64,000 bases of DNA from Anaerolineales bacterium (GTDB lineage: Bacteria; Chloroflexota; Anaerolineae; Anaerolineales; UBA4823): NCBI GenBank assembly GCA_003105035.1, contig PQAL01000037.1:9813-73812 (forward strand). The letters are read 5' to 3'. Numbering within the stretch: the first letter of the stretch is position 1; every line of letters begins with the position of its first letter. Shown here in pieces: positions 7,503 through 16,266 of this stretch. The position numbers and the translations under genes are program-made. The notes under the pieces were generated by a model that saw only the letters and a program-made list of their open reading frames with translations, was not told the DNA's origin and searched no databases.

Positions 7503-8039
7503 TCATTCCTTTGGCTTGACATAAAAGCGATGCATACAGCAAGATTTTCCTTGCATCATTGTCCCCTCTAAATCAAGAACAATCTGAGGGTTGACCAGCT
7601 TCGTGAAGAGCACATCAGAACACACGGCAGCATAGCCATAGTCGCCAACTCCGGCATTCAAGAAAACTTCAGCTAAAAGGCATTCTGTTACCTTGACTTC
7701 AAAAATCTCCTCAATGCTTTTCCCCACCTCCCAGGTCAAAACATCCAATAAGTCTTGGTTTTCAGGATTAGCAGGATCATAGATTTCCTTGAACAAGGAT
7801 AAGTCATTCTTCCCTTTTGCTTTGACAATTTCTTCAGCAAATCCTTTGGTTTCTTGATAGGCTAATTCTTGAAGGGATTCGATTACTTTATCGCGACCAA
7901 TCATTTTCTCCAAAATCTTGAGATATGGAATAAAGTGTGATGCATATTCGAGCTCGATCCTTTGCTTGTGAGTCATGGGGCAATGTATCGGCTGGTCGAA
8001 CTTATGATGGATTACCTTGGAAATCTGTTTTTTTAACAT
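7503..8039 (-). CDS. L-2-amino-thiazoline-4-carboxylate hydrolase-family protein
   Basis: The 178-residue protein matches the ATC-hydrolase-like family in size and ending. The N-terminal half is helical (FIPYLKILEKMIGRDKVIESLQELA) and the C-terminal part is LDLEGTMMQGKSCCMHRFYVK, the characteristic T.MQG..YC...Y motif. Members are mostly uncharacterised; the founding enzyme opens a thiazoline ring on the way to cysteine. It is alone on the minus strand, with no obvious partner. The substrate cannot be inferred; several family members are likely not ATC hydrolases. Confidence 0.7.
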   Translation of the reverse strand: MLKKQISKVIHHKFDQPIHCPMTHKQRIELEYASHFIPYLKILEKMIGRDKVIESLQELAYQETKGFAEEIVKAKGKNDLSLFKEIYDPANPENQDLLDVLTWEVGKSIEEIFEVKVTECLLAEVFLNAGVGDYGYAAVCSDVLFTKLVNPQIVLDLEGTMMQGKSCCMHRFYVKPKE

Positions 8040-8236
8040 GAAACTCTATGGATGTTTTTATAATCCGCCCAACAGTTTGGATCACCTGCCGCCGGTTCTG
8101 GCAAAGTGACAAAATCATCATAGCATGAAAACTGGCAGATGGCAGCCTCGTACCTCCGACGCAGGCGGTCAGATGCAGCCGGTGTTGGATTGCCAAAGAA
8201 TGGCTAGCCGCCTCAGTAACAAGGCGATGAGAGTAT

Positions 8237-8416
8237 TTATACTCCTGAGCTCCGCCTGGCAAACCATTGGCCGGCCGTCACACCAGAACCAAACCCTAAT
8301 ACAAAGAGCCCGATTTTGGCCACCAATGAGATATCTCCCCAAAACACCACTGAGAAGCCGCCCGCAAAAATCAAGAACAGGATCGATAGGATAATCAGAT
8401 AGTTATTAGATTTCAT
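8237..8416 (-). CDS. Small two-helix membrane protein
   Basis: The 59-residue protein from the ATG at 8416 has two hydrophobic segments (residues 6-25 and 32-52). It reads MKSNNYLIILSILFLIFAGG ... LVAKIGLFVLGFGSGVTAG and ends RRSSGV. GGGAGG lies 7 nt before the ATG, which favours it over the GTG one codon upstream. No family is recognised. Confidence 0.6.
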   Translation of the reverse strand: MKSNNYLIILSILFLIFAGGFSVVFWGDISLVAKIGLFVLGFGSGVTAGQWFARRSSGV

Positions 8417-8596
8417 CACAAGACCTCCCTTACGAATTGTGAAATTGCGGCAAGACCAAAATTCAAGCCGGGCTGCTTAACCGGTGGATATTGCGCTATA
8501 TCACGGAATATTTATCTATATATAGTACTCATAGATATCTTATGCAGTTCAGGGTGTGTGTACTAATCGTGACCTGATCTATGCATCTACCAATAA

Positions 8597-8998
8597 AAGC
8601 TCTCTGAACAGGTCCACGATCGGGTTCGGTTGAAGGATTTCGCCCACTGGAGTGAGGAATACTATCTATACTGGATCAATAATACATCTTGTTCCACAAC
8701 AAACTCCACCCGAGCGAAATGGGAGGCTAAGGTATCGAACAATTACTGACGCATCTCGCTGCCGAGATAAAAGGTTCCGTAGCAACTCAAAACCAATGCA
8801 CTGAACCTGTCACAGTGAAACCCTTAGTGCACTGCTTTTTCTATACCTTGAAGTGCATAGCTATCCGCTTGAATTGGCATTTTAGTCAGTTCAGGGTTGA
8901 AGGTCGAAATATCTACCGACAGTGCTTTTAAAGACTGCGGATGAACGAGTGGTATACCATGACTGCTCCCGTTATGTACAAGGTAGATGAGGAGAATG
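8597..8998 (+). pseudogene. Tyrosine recombinase (integron-integrase-like) relic 1
   Basis: The frame from 8597 reads ALSEQVHDRVRLKDFAHWSEEYYLYWIN, which matches the SAM-like N-terminal domain of integron-type tyrosine recombinases (compare LLDQVRDRIRLKHYS.RTE..Y..WI). It then breaks by frameshift and several stops. Later LEVHSYPLELAF and KYLPTVL recur, at the place where the real enzymes read FLYREVLH.PL and R.K.LPTVL. The catalytic C-terminal half is absent. A second relic of the same gene lies at 11087-11465. Element B begins about 130 nt after this one. Confidence 0.65.
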
Positions 8999-9126
8999 AA
9001 AATTCAAGTCCCAGCTTGAAACCATGTTGACTGATAACAAGGTTTATATTTCTCAGTCACACTTTGGGAGGCTGTTTTTGTTCTAAACTATTCTAAGCAG
9101 GTATTAGAATAAATCTGTTGATGTTA

Positions 9127-9772
9127 GGGACATTTGTCCCTAATGGCACGGGACATCTGCCCATCGACTTTTACCAAAAAATAAAATACAATCTTTTTAA
9201 ACAACAACAGATAGAATAATAAGAAAAACCCCTCTCCAATTGGAGAAGGGCGAGTTAAGGTTACAACCTGCGGAGAGGGTGGTTATCCTTTCAGCAGCTT
9301 ATAAGTTCCCCCTTTGCCGGACTTAATAAATCTAATGTCAATATTGTCAAAGTGCAAGAGCTGACCGAAATAATCAGTTCGCGTCAAGCATCCTCACTTC
9401 TTAACCGCTTATCTAGCATTCTATATCCTCCTTAGCACCTGTCAAGGTCTTGTGGTGCATCTTAAGCAGGATTTCAACACCGGTGCTTATTTGTCCAACA
9501 TTTGCCTCTATGTCACAGTCATTCTCTTGTGACTGCAAACGTTCTCTGGAAGCCTCCATTGATGAGTGGTTAAAATAAATTGGCCGGAATAATTCTTCAC
9601 CTGGAGTATCCCGGCTAACGTGTGTGCATCGTTTGATTACATTTTACAGATTTTGAGTAGGGTGCCTGAGCCCAGTAGAGACGTGTTTCGTCGCTCAGGA
9701 TTTGATTATCTGAAAATCTATGACTTCCGATTTGGTGGACAAGTGTCCCGTCGAGAACAGGAAATATGTCGC
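9127..9772 (-). mobile_element. Copy B of the ssb-carrying terminal-inverted-repeat element (deleted copy)
   Basis: The left end has GGGACATTTGTCCC (9127-9140) and GGGACATCTGCCC 9 bp later. The right end has GGACAAGTGTCC (9737-9748) and a worn outer copy ending near 9772. The stretch 9165-9290 is almost identical to copy A. The ssb coding part is gone: only its leader (CCATTGATGAGTGGTTAAAATAAATTG, cut by deletion) is left near 9556. The small ORF keeps its AAGGAGG and ATG (9419) but stops after 11 codons (MLDKRLRSEDA, 9384-9419). This copy is 646 bp. Confidence 0.7.
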
Positions 9773-10079
9773 AAGTATTCGCATTTCGATCGCCCTGAAT
9801 TCACGCGTCGGTTCAACTAGAGATATTACAGCCCAAAATCACCATACTACTTGCTGCATTCGTTTCACTCGTTGCACACTGCTACAGCCTAACTGTACCT
9901 GATCTGAACCCGTTGTATTACGTAAGGAATGGCGAGCTGCAACCCTTTCTGTAGGGGGAAACTTGATTGATTTATCATTCCAGCACTTCGACGACCTGGT
10001 AGAGATCCACACTGACATGATCAAGCGATATTTTTCTATAGTGGATCTCAGGTTTATTTATCCAAGTGCAAGAGTTTAT
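9773..10079. other. Non-coding stretch after element B
   Basis: No credible gene is seen. TATTCGCATTTCGATC directly after the element also follows copy C. CCCAAAATCACCATA and CTGTACCTGATCTGAACCC (9834-9920) match the tails after copies A and C. The tRNA-like repeat present in the other two copies is missing here. Confidence 0.4.
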
Positions 10080-10919
10080 TCACTTTATGCCTTTGACATA
10101 AAAAACGGATTTAGTGAAATGAAGCCCATCTTCTTGCTTGCATGACTGAAGGTCTTTAAAAATGGCTTCTTTCATTCTCGTAAATTGATTGGCATCAATA
10201 AGCTCAATCCTGTCGAGCAGCGATTTCCAACCCAAACGCTGCATTTGCCTCCACCATTCTTCTTCGTCTGTCGACACAAATGTCATTGACTCCCCGCGAA
10301 CCTCTATTTCTCTAAAGCCAGCTTGGCGTAAGATGATCTCATATCCCGCCGGCTTTTCATAAGCCATGCCAATTGGATGCTGTTCTATGTATTCACTGTC
10401 ATGCAAGATCGCGGGATAGTGTCGAATCATTGCCTCTTCCATAAAGCGCAAATCCTCTTGCTCTTCCCAAGAACAGCAGACAAACTTACCCCCGTCTCGC
10501 AACACGCGACATATCTCCCTGGACTTCGTGTCTGACTGAGTGAACTCCCCTTGGGTAAAATTGAAGCAATCATACCAACCCATAAAGCCGCTTATCGCCA
10601 GGTCAAATGAGCCGGTTTGGAAACCTAGGTTCCAGGCATTCATGAATAACGCCGAAGCATTCTTCAGAATTTGCCGCTCTATCCTAGAGCAAACTTCGGG
10701 CGTTCAGTTTGGGCAAATGTCTATGCCGACAACATGACCACTTGAACCCGCTCTTTCTGCAGCTGGTAAAAGGGAAGACCCAGTACCGCAACCCAAATCC
10801 AACACCTTAGCTCCTAAGGGGATGGTCGCACACTCCACTAACCTGCCACCAAAGTAATCCCAATAGTCTGGACCGTCTAGATCTGACACGCCTACTGGTC
10901 TGCTCCAAATTCTCGCCAT
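10080..10919 (-). pseudogene. Class I SAM-dependent methyltransferase interrupted by one stop codon
   Basis: The first part (10919-10704) ends in motif I, KVLDLGCGTGSSLLPAAE, and VVGIDICPN, followed by TGA at 10704-10706. Reading continues in the same frame through TPEVCSRIERQILKNASALF into the second part (10643-10080): NLGFQTGSFDLAISGFMGW (motif IV region), CRVLRDGGKFVCCSW and a C-terminal domain. Total length without the stop would be 279 codons, normal for such methyltransferases. No frameshift is involved. The gene is thus a recent nonsense pseudogene, or two fragments of which the second lacks the SAM site. The substrate is unknown. Confidence 0.75.
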
Positions 10920-11086
10920 CTTCCTATCCTTTCCCGATACTTATGCGATCTAGTAATTCTGGGCACAACCCATTCAGTCTTAGAGCTTGCATCTGCAGCC
11001 ACCCAATTAGTGCATAACACGCCACCCTGTGGAATATTTAGCTATATACAAACCTAATAAATATTATACATCGAGGTTGGCAGGCG

Positions 11087-11465
11087 TCCCCCGAAAAAAG
11101 ACTCCTGGACCGGGTCATCAATCGGCTGCAGTTGAAGAATTATGTCTACCGGACTGAGAAATCGTAACTGTATTGGATCAAACAATACATATTGTTTCAC
11201 AACAAACGCCTCCTAAGCGGAATGGGGATTCAACGGAAGAATAATTCCTCACCCATTTCGCTGCTTAAAAGGTGCTGCATCAACTCAATACCCATGCACT
11301 CAGTGGGTTGAAGTGAGACTCTGAGAGCATAGATTTTTTATACGAGAGGTGCTTGACTTACCGCTCGATTTAACATTCCAATCATTTCAGGCGAGAAGGC
11401 CTATTCACCTGCTGATGGTACTTTCAAAGGTTAAGGTCGAACGATGGGCAATCCTTTGGTTATTC
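11087..11465 (+). pseudogene. Tyrosine recombinase (integron-integrase-like) relic 2, cut by element C
   Basis: From 11093 the frame reads EKRLLDRVINRLQLKNYVYR, then TEKS, a TAA in place of a Tyr codon, and LYWIKQYILFHNKR, a clear integron-integrase N-terminal core domain. After a frameshift it continues FLTHFAA and later VLDLPLDLTFQSFQARRPIH and LMVLSKVKVE, the loop before the catalytic domain. It ends abruptly where the terminal repeat of element C starts (11466), as if the element had inserted into the gene. It is a sister of the relic at 8597-8998. Confidence 0.7.
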
Positions 11466-11535
11466 GGGACATTTGTCCCTATTACCTCGGGACATCTGCC
11501 TATCGACTTTAGTCATCAGATAATATACAATGGTT

Positions 11536-11757
11536 TTATAGACAAAAAACCTTCTCCAAATGGAGAAGGGCCTGTCTACCGTCTGCGGAGAGGGTGGGTA
11601 TCCTCTCAGCGGAGCGTAAAGTCAACTGAGCCTTCCGGCTCTCGATCTGTTGAAATACGGTTGTCAAAGAACTAGGTTTTACCCTGTGGTATAGCTTCCA
11701 TACAAGATCTCTTAGGAACTGCTTAGAGATCTCACTTCTTACTAGCTTATCTATCAT
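11536..11757 (-). CDS. Small ORF of element C (73 residues, unknown)
   Basis: The ORF starts MIDKLVRSEISKQFLRDLVW and is the homologue of the small ORF in element A, with about three quarters of residues the same over the first 58. GAGGAG and the spacing to ATG are conserved. The last 15 residues (DGRQALLHLEKVFCL) read through the terminator-like hairpin and are not shared. No known domain. Confidence 0.35.
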   Translation of the reverse strand: MIDKLVRSEISKQFLRDLVWKLYHRVKPSSLTTVFQQIESRKAQLTLRSAERIPTLSADGRQALLHLEKVFCL

Positions 11758-11899
11758 TGTATATGCTCCTCGGCGATTGTCAAGTGATTGTGGGACATCG
11801 GTAGGGCGATTTTGACTTCTGTCACTGTATGTCCCATATCTTCCCCCATGTCATAAATGATCACTACTATACTTCGTTCACTCGTCCAAAAGCACCACT

Positions 11900-12078
11900 T
11901 GGTGTCAATGTGTAAACCATCCAAGATCGAAAACAGGAGCCCATAATCCGGGCGGGTCCTTACCCACAACACGCACCCGGCAGTCATATCGAGGTCCTAT
12001 CCTGGCTATTAAGGTCTTCCGCTCGACAATCTTTCAAGTCCTAACGATAATCCTCTCGATAACGACATCATTGATATT
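11900..12078 (-). pseudogene. Broken ssb-like gene of element C
   Basis: Aligned with copy A, the start codon is changed (CAT on the plus strand became ATT at 12076-12078). Then IND VVIERIIVRT is followed by TGA where copy A has the Trp of TWKY. Downstream homology continues to about 11900 (CCATCCAAGATCGAAAACAG compares with CCGTCCAGGATCGAAAAAGC in A), with deletions. It is not functional. Confidence 0.6.
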
Positions 12079-12513
12079 GGTAGCCTCCATTGATGAGTGG
12101 TTAAAATAAATTGGCCGGAACTATCCTCCAGCAGGAGCATCCCGGCCAACGTGTGTGTGGCGTTTGATTACGCCTTACAAATTATGCGTGTAGTGCCTGG
12201 ACCCCGTAGAGATCGTGTTTCGTTGCTCAGGCTATGATAATCATACAAGATTACGCTTTAAGTTCAATAGGCAGATGTCCCGTTGCGGTAGGGACAATTG
12301 TCCCGCATATTCGCATTTTGATCACCCCAATTTCCTTACACGCCGGTGACCCAAGGACAATGTTTCCATATTTATTGTTAAAATCAGGTCAAATCCAAAC
12401 GGTAAAAAGACAACGGATTGGTAATCATAAATCTACCATACATCATGAGTTACCGTGTAACTGAGGTCGGAGAGGCTACTGATCTAGGTGGCCCATTTCT
12501 TGGACTATATTAG

Positions 12514-12558
12514 TGGATCTGGTGGGATTCGATCCCGCGACTTCTTCAGTGCGATGGA
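12514..12558 (-). repeat. tRNA/tmRNA-3'-end-like repeat C
   Basis: On the minus strand this reads GCGGGATCGAATCCCAC (T-arm shape) followed by CAGATCCA (acceptor-like 3' half), preceded by CACTGAAGAAGTC. No 5' half of a tRNA or tmRNA is present. Spacing before the T-arm leaves no room for a normal anticodon arm plus variable loop, so a tmRNA 3' end fits better. It is in the same orientation as the copy at 23892-23936 and could be an att remnant of an integrated element. Confidence 0.5.
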
Positions 12559-13047
12559 TAAAAATGCAGGGGAAAACGTAAAAATAGCCGTCTTTTACAT
12601 CTAATATCGCCCAAAATCACTATACCGTTTCAGCATATTAGTACCCGAATTGTACCCGCGCTGAACCCCGATATGCATCGGTATGAAGCAAGGAAAGTTG
12701 AGCCGCAGCCCTGTCCTGAGGGGAAAAATAAATTATTTGCACTTATTTGCTTGATAAGTAAATTTGGAGCAGCACGAACGCTCTACCAATCGCTTAGAAG
12801 GACGTTACTGAAAAAACGCTTCTCCCTTCCTGTGTCTGCTATTTTTCCACCAGTCCATTGGACAGTGACGATGCAAGTACATTGGATGTGGTTACATAGG
12901 TCCAGTCAACACTTTGACGTGAGACAAAAGCGTCCAATAAATTTTCTTCCAATTGACCCATACCGCGGGCTGCCAATGGTAAAAAATGCTGATGCACTGG
13001 ATTTATTGTTCCACTTTACGTCGGAACCGCGTGTTTGCTGGTGAGAG
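12559..13047. other. Non-coding stretch before the sugar operon
   Basis: CCCAAAATCACTATACC and TACCCGAATTGTACCCGCG (12610-12660) repeat the tails seen after elements A and B. A 123-codon frame at 12673-13044 has no ribosome binding site and no recognisable domain, so I do not call it a gene. Nothing else is seen. Confidence 0.45.
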
Positions 13048-13076
13048 AGGAGACAGCAGTTATGCAGTTGTCTCCT
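13048..13076 (-). terminator. Hairpin downstream of the sugar operon
   Basis: AGGAGACA (13048-13055) pairs with TGTCTCCT (13069-13076). It lies 25 nt after the stop of the last gene of the minus-strand operon. No clear T-tract follows on the minus strand, so termination efficiency is uncertain. Confidence 0.45.
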
Positions 13077-13100
13077 GCTCGATTCGCTAGTCTGGCTTTC

Positions 13101-14018
13101 TCAGCAGTCTTCAACCGCAGCGATCAAATCGATAAGCTGTTCCACACGCTTGACGCCAACGATAAGTGAAACGACCGTCGGTTGTTCCAGTAAGGCTTTC
13201 AAAGCATGTTGCATCAGGGAGCGGCCCCTGACCTGGGCTTCTGCTTCAATATGCTCGAGCAAGTCGAAATTGGCCTCAGTTAGGTGTAGAGTCCACTCGG
13301 GTTTCTCAACCTGACGGGAATCCCTTGGAATTAACTGGCCGCGCCGGTATTTTCCACTAAGCACACCGCCTTGCAGCACCTGGTATGGAATTACTCCGAT
13401 ATGCTCGCCCTGGCACAGTGGCAGGAGCTCGTTTTCTACCTCGCGCTTAAGCAGGCTATAAGCCGGCTGGACCACGACCGGTCGACACCAGCTGTTCTCG
13501 TCGCATACCTTGAGTAGATCAGAAAGCTGCCTGTCTGAAAAGTTGGAAACCCCCCAGGCACGAGTCTTACCGGTTTTCACCAAATTGCTAAAAGCCTCAA
13601 CGGATTCGATCAGCGAGGTAGACGGATCTGGCCTGTGCATGTAATAGAGGTCAACATAATCACATTTCAACCGGGAAAGCGAGCGCTCGATCTCTCGCTG
13701 GATGTGTACCTTGCTCAACCCCTGGTCATCGTCCGACGGGCCGATCTTCATCCCGACCTTGGTCGCCAAGACAACTTTGTGCCGCTTGCCAATCAGCGCC
13801 TTCCCCAGGATCTCCTCAGCCACCCCGCCCGGGGAACCGACGAAGCGGGTGTAACCCTCGTATATGTTGGCTGTGTCAATAAAGTTAATACCATGTTCCA
13901 GAGCATAATGAGTCAGGCGGATGGCCTCGGCCTCGCCAACCGGGATACCAAAGGTCATCGTCCCCAGGCACAGTGTGGAAACCTGGAAGGGTGTGTTTGG
14001 GATCGCCCGCAGTTCCAT
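13101..14018 (-). CDS. Aldo/keto reductase
   Basis: This 305-residue TIM-barrel oxidoreductase has the AKR catalytic tetrad in place: D48 and Y53 (FIDTANIYEG), K87 (ATKVGMK) and H128 (YYMHRPD). The family signature is LKCDYVDLYYMH. NADPH-binding residues are in the C-terminal part (IVGVKRVEQL). Enzymes of this family reduce aldehydes or ketoses to alcohols. It is the last gene of the minus-strand sugar operon and follows the aminotransferase by 2 nt. In context it would act on a sugar-derived aldehyde or keto intermediate. Confidence 0.88.
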   Translation of the reverse strand: MELRAIPNTPFQVSTLCLGTMTFGIPVGEAEAIRLTHYALEHGINFIDTANIYEGYTRFVGSPGGVAEEILGKALIGKRHKVVLATKVGMKIGPSDDDQGLSKVHIQREIERSLSRLKCDYVDLYYMHRPDPSTSLIESVEAFSNLVKTGKTRAWGVSNFSDRQLSDLLKVCDENSWCRPVVVQPAYSLLKREVENELLPLCQGEHIGVIPYQVLQGGVLSGKYRRGQLIPRDSRQVEKPEWTLHLTEANFDLLEHIEAEAQVRGRSLMQHALKALLEQPTVVSLIVGVKRVEQLIDLIAAVEDC

Positions 14019-14020
14019 AA

Positions 14021-15265
14021 TTAATTAACTTTCATTGATGCAATACCAGCCTTTACAGATGCGACCAGATAATCGAGGGTTTCGTCTGGCATTCCAATCC
14101 ACCATGGGAAGCTAAACGAGTTATCCCACCAACCTTCCAAGGTTGGGCAGTCGTACTCGCCTGCACCCAACTTTTGGAAAAGGGGGTAACGATAGAGTGG
14201 GTAATACTGAACAATAGCGCGGATGCCCGCCTCACTGGTCAGGAAGTCCAACAAATCGTTCCGGGTCGTACCGAATGTCGATCCGTTAAAGTGCATCACG
14301 AATTGATGGAAGACGTGGCGGTAACCAGATGGAATTGCAGCAACCGATAGCTCGGGGATATCCGCAATTGCTTTTCGCAAGCGGGCAGCCTGGGCGATCA
14401 GGACATCGTTCGACTCATCCAGGGTCTTCAAGAGTTCGCTGCCGAGAGCGCATTGGGCTTCACCAATGCTGAAGTTGTTGGGCCAAATCGTTTCCATATC
14501 CAGGTCGACATTGGACATCGCCGGGACCCAGTAGCGTTCGCGTTCTCCCTGGAAACCGCGTACACCGTTATGGCGAAGACCGGGAACTAGGGCTGCGTCC
14601 GCATCAGACTTGACTGTCAGCACCCCGCCCTCCCCCAGGGTAGTGATATTCTTTGCTCCATGAAAACTGAAGCAGCCAAAATCGCCAAATGTGCCTACCT
14701 TTTGGTAGTTGATAGACGCACCGGGGGCTTGGGCACAATCCTCGACTACACGCAGGTTGTGTTTGTTGGCGATCTCCATAATTACCGGCATATCAACTGG
14801 CATACCTAGCAGGTGCACCACCACGAGTGTTGTGGTGCGCGGGGTAATTTTCCGTTCAATGTCAGAGGGATCGATCACCCAAGCGGCAGGATCGATATCC
14901 GCCCAGACAATCTTGGCGCCAGTTGTTCCGAATGGGATGGCGGTGGCGCAAAAGGTATAAGCTGGGATAATCACTTCGTCGCCGGGACCCAGCCCGCACA
15001 AGGTGGCAGCCAGGTGCAGGGCATTGGTGCAGTTGTCCACTGCAAAGGCGTGCCTGGCGCCCGTGTAGGCCTTAAAATCCGCTTCGAACTTGCGCAGGTA
15101 TTCGCCCTGGGTCTGGACCTCGGCCGTGCGCATCACGTTGACTACCGCGTTGATCTCTGCATCGGTGTAGAGCCTCATCCGGGCGGGAAAATTTACCTTG
15201 TAGCCGGACATCGAGCCGCGTCCGGAGGCATCCCCGGTTTTTGAAACAATGTTCTGATTGGTCAT
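14021..15265 (-). CDS. DegT/DnrJ/EryC1/StrS-family PLP aminotransferase
   Basis: The 414-residue protein has the fold and motifs of sugar aminotransferases: VDNCTNALHLA, EDCAQAPG (D176 binds the pyridine N of PLP) and SFHGAKNIT with the Schiff-base lysine K205. I start at 15265, where AAGGAG lies 8 nt upstream, not at 15313, which adds 16 residues without a ribosome binding site. Members normally aminate keto-sugars in envelope or antibiotic synthesis. Here the gene lies in an operon with a sugar importer and an aldolase, which suggests interconversion of an amino sugar and its keto form. The direction of the reaction is inference. Confidence 0.88.
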   Translation of the reverse strand: MTNQNIVSKTGDASGRGSMSGYKVNFPARMRLYTDAEINAVVNVMRTAEVQTQGEYLRKFEADFKAYTGARHAFAVDNCTNALHLAATLCGLGPGDEVIIPAYTFCATAIPFGTTGAKIVWADIDPAAWVIDPSDIERKITPRTTTLVVVHLLGMPVDMPVIMEIANKHNLRVVEDCAQAPGASINYQKVGTFGDFGCFSFHGAKNITTLGEGGVLTVKSDADAALVPGLRHNGVRGFQGERERYWVPAMSNVDLDMETIWPNNFSIGEAQCALGSELLKTLDESNDVLIAQAARLRKAIADIPELSVAAIPSGYRHVFHQFVMHFNGSTFGTTRNDLLDFLTSEAGIRAIVQYYPLYRYPLFQKLGAGEYDCPTLEGWWDNSFSFPWWIGMPDETLDYLVASVKAGIASMKVN

Positions 15266-15317
15266 TGGCAAACTCCTTGTATAAAACAAAAAAAATCGAA
15301 GTAATGATGGCAATCGG

Positions 15318-16244
15318 TCAGACTTGCATTGGTTTTAAAGCAGTATTACACATCTCAACCGCCCGATGGGCTTTTTCTATCAACCAGGCAGGAGCTTCTC
15401 CATCATGGTCAAGCAGGATGTTCTCACATGTGCCCCGCTGGCGCAGGGCCACATCGAGCAGATGGAATAGAGTGGATGATTCCGGACGGTCGTGGAGACA
15501 CTCAAACACCAGGTCCATCATCCGGTCAACGCCGGCCTGGATCGAATTAGCCTTTTCCTCCTGGCCGGAGCGGATTGCCCGGTAGAGGCCGACAAAAGTC
15601 TCCGGAGCGAGGTGGATTACACTAACAATGAACCCCGAAGCCCCACGGCGCAGAGACTCGGTAATGAGCTTTTCCTTTCCTTGCAACAGGGCAAAGTCTG
15701 GCCTACCGTGCAGGGCTTCCAGCAACAGCTCGAAGCGCGGCAGATCAGCGCTTGAATCCTTGAGGCCAAGGATATTACTGTGGTTCGCCAACTTGAGCAA
15801 AAGAGTATTAGTGATTTGCGAGTTAGTGAATTCAGGGATGTCATAGATCACAACCGGGATGGGGCTGGCATCTGCAAATTTTAAGAAAATGCTTTCAATT
15901 TCATCCTGGTCATAGCGGAAATAACCCGGCACGGTGGCGACTGCAGCTCGTGCGCCAGCGTCCGCCATCATCCGGGCGGACTCGATCATTTCTGGGAGTC
16001 CGAGTGCCGTGCAACCCCCAAGCAGGAGAATATCCTTGCCAATGCAGTCCACAGCAGCACGGCAGAGCCTGACACGGTCTTCGAGGCTGAACCAAGGGCC
16101 ACGCCCGGTGCTGCCTCCAACGAAGATGCCCTTGCATCCAGCCAATAGCATTTCCTTACAGACGGCCTTAAATCCTTCCAGGTCAATCTCGCCACTGCGT
16201 TGGCAGGGAGTGACTATCGGGACAATGGGACCTAAATCTTTCAT
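15318..16244 (-). CDS. DapA/NanA-family class I aldolase
   Basis: A 308-residue TIM barrel of the dihydrodipicolinate synthase / N-acetylneuraminate lyase family. The Schiff-base lysine is K162 (LGLKDSSAD) and the catalytic Tyr is Y134 in VIYDIPEFTN. The substrate-loop motif, GTTGE in lysine-biosynthetic DapA, is GGSTGRGPWFS here, so it is not a standard DapA. Such enzymes cleave or form 2-keto-3-deoxy acids with pyruvate. The ATG at 16244 with AAGGAG just before it is preferred to an upstream TTG at 16286 inside the previous gene. With sialidase-like and sugar-transport neighbours, cleavage of a keto acid sugar is likely. Confidence 0.85.
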   Translation of the reverse strand: MKDLGPIVPIVTPCQRSGEIDLEGFKAVCKEMLLAGCKGIFVGGSTGRGPWFSLEDRVRLCRAAVDCIGKDILLLGGCTALGLPEMIESARMMADAGARAAVATVPGYFRYDQDEIESIFLKFADASPIPVVIYDIPEFTNSQITNTLLLKLANHSNILGLKDSSADLPRFELLLEALHGRPDFALLQGKEKLITESLRRGASGFIVSVIHLAPETFVGLYRAIRSGQEEKANSIQAGVDRMMDLVFECLHDRPESSTLFHLLDVALRQRGTCENILLDHDGEAPAWLIEKAHRAVEMCNTALKPMQV

Positions 16245-16266
16245 ATGCTCCTTGTGCAACTCTTCT

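Larger units (their letters stand above)
11466..12304 (-). mobile_element. Copy C of the ssb-carrying terminal-inverted-repeat element (best ends)
   Basis: Both ends are well preserved. On the left, GGGACATTTGTCCC (11466-11479), 9 bp, then GGGACATCTGCCTATCGA. On the right, GGCAGATGTCCC (12270-12281), 9 bp, then GGGACAATTGTCCC (12291-12304), which is the left end inverted over about 40 bp. This defines the terminal inverted repeat for the family. TATTC occurs just outside on the left and 4 nt outside on the right. Internal order equals copy A. The ssb-like gene is broken; the small ORF is open. Confidence 0.75.

Noticed and set aside
2315-10706. Possible TGA recoding to Trp
   Set aside because: Intact genes here use TGA as a true stop (for example the transposase and first sensor kinase) and TGG for Trp. 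The stops inside frames are confined to decayed genes.
2590-12310. CRISPR array
   Set aside because: The repeats are few, paired palindromes at element ends with 9-bp spacers, not regular repeat-spacer units, and no cas gene is present.
12514-12558. A complete tRNA or tmRNA gene
   Set aside because: Only the T-arm and 3' acceptor-like half are present. No 5' half or D-arm is found within reach in any of the three copies.
12673-13044. A 123-codon plus-strand frame before the sugar operon
   Set aside because: No ribosome binding site and no domain. It begins in a tail sequence shared with the other relic regions.
14813-15244. Long plus-strand frames opposite the aminotransferase, propeller and binding-protein genes
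   Set aside because: They mirror well-conserved minus-strand genes with intact catalytic motifs and have no start signals of their own.
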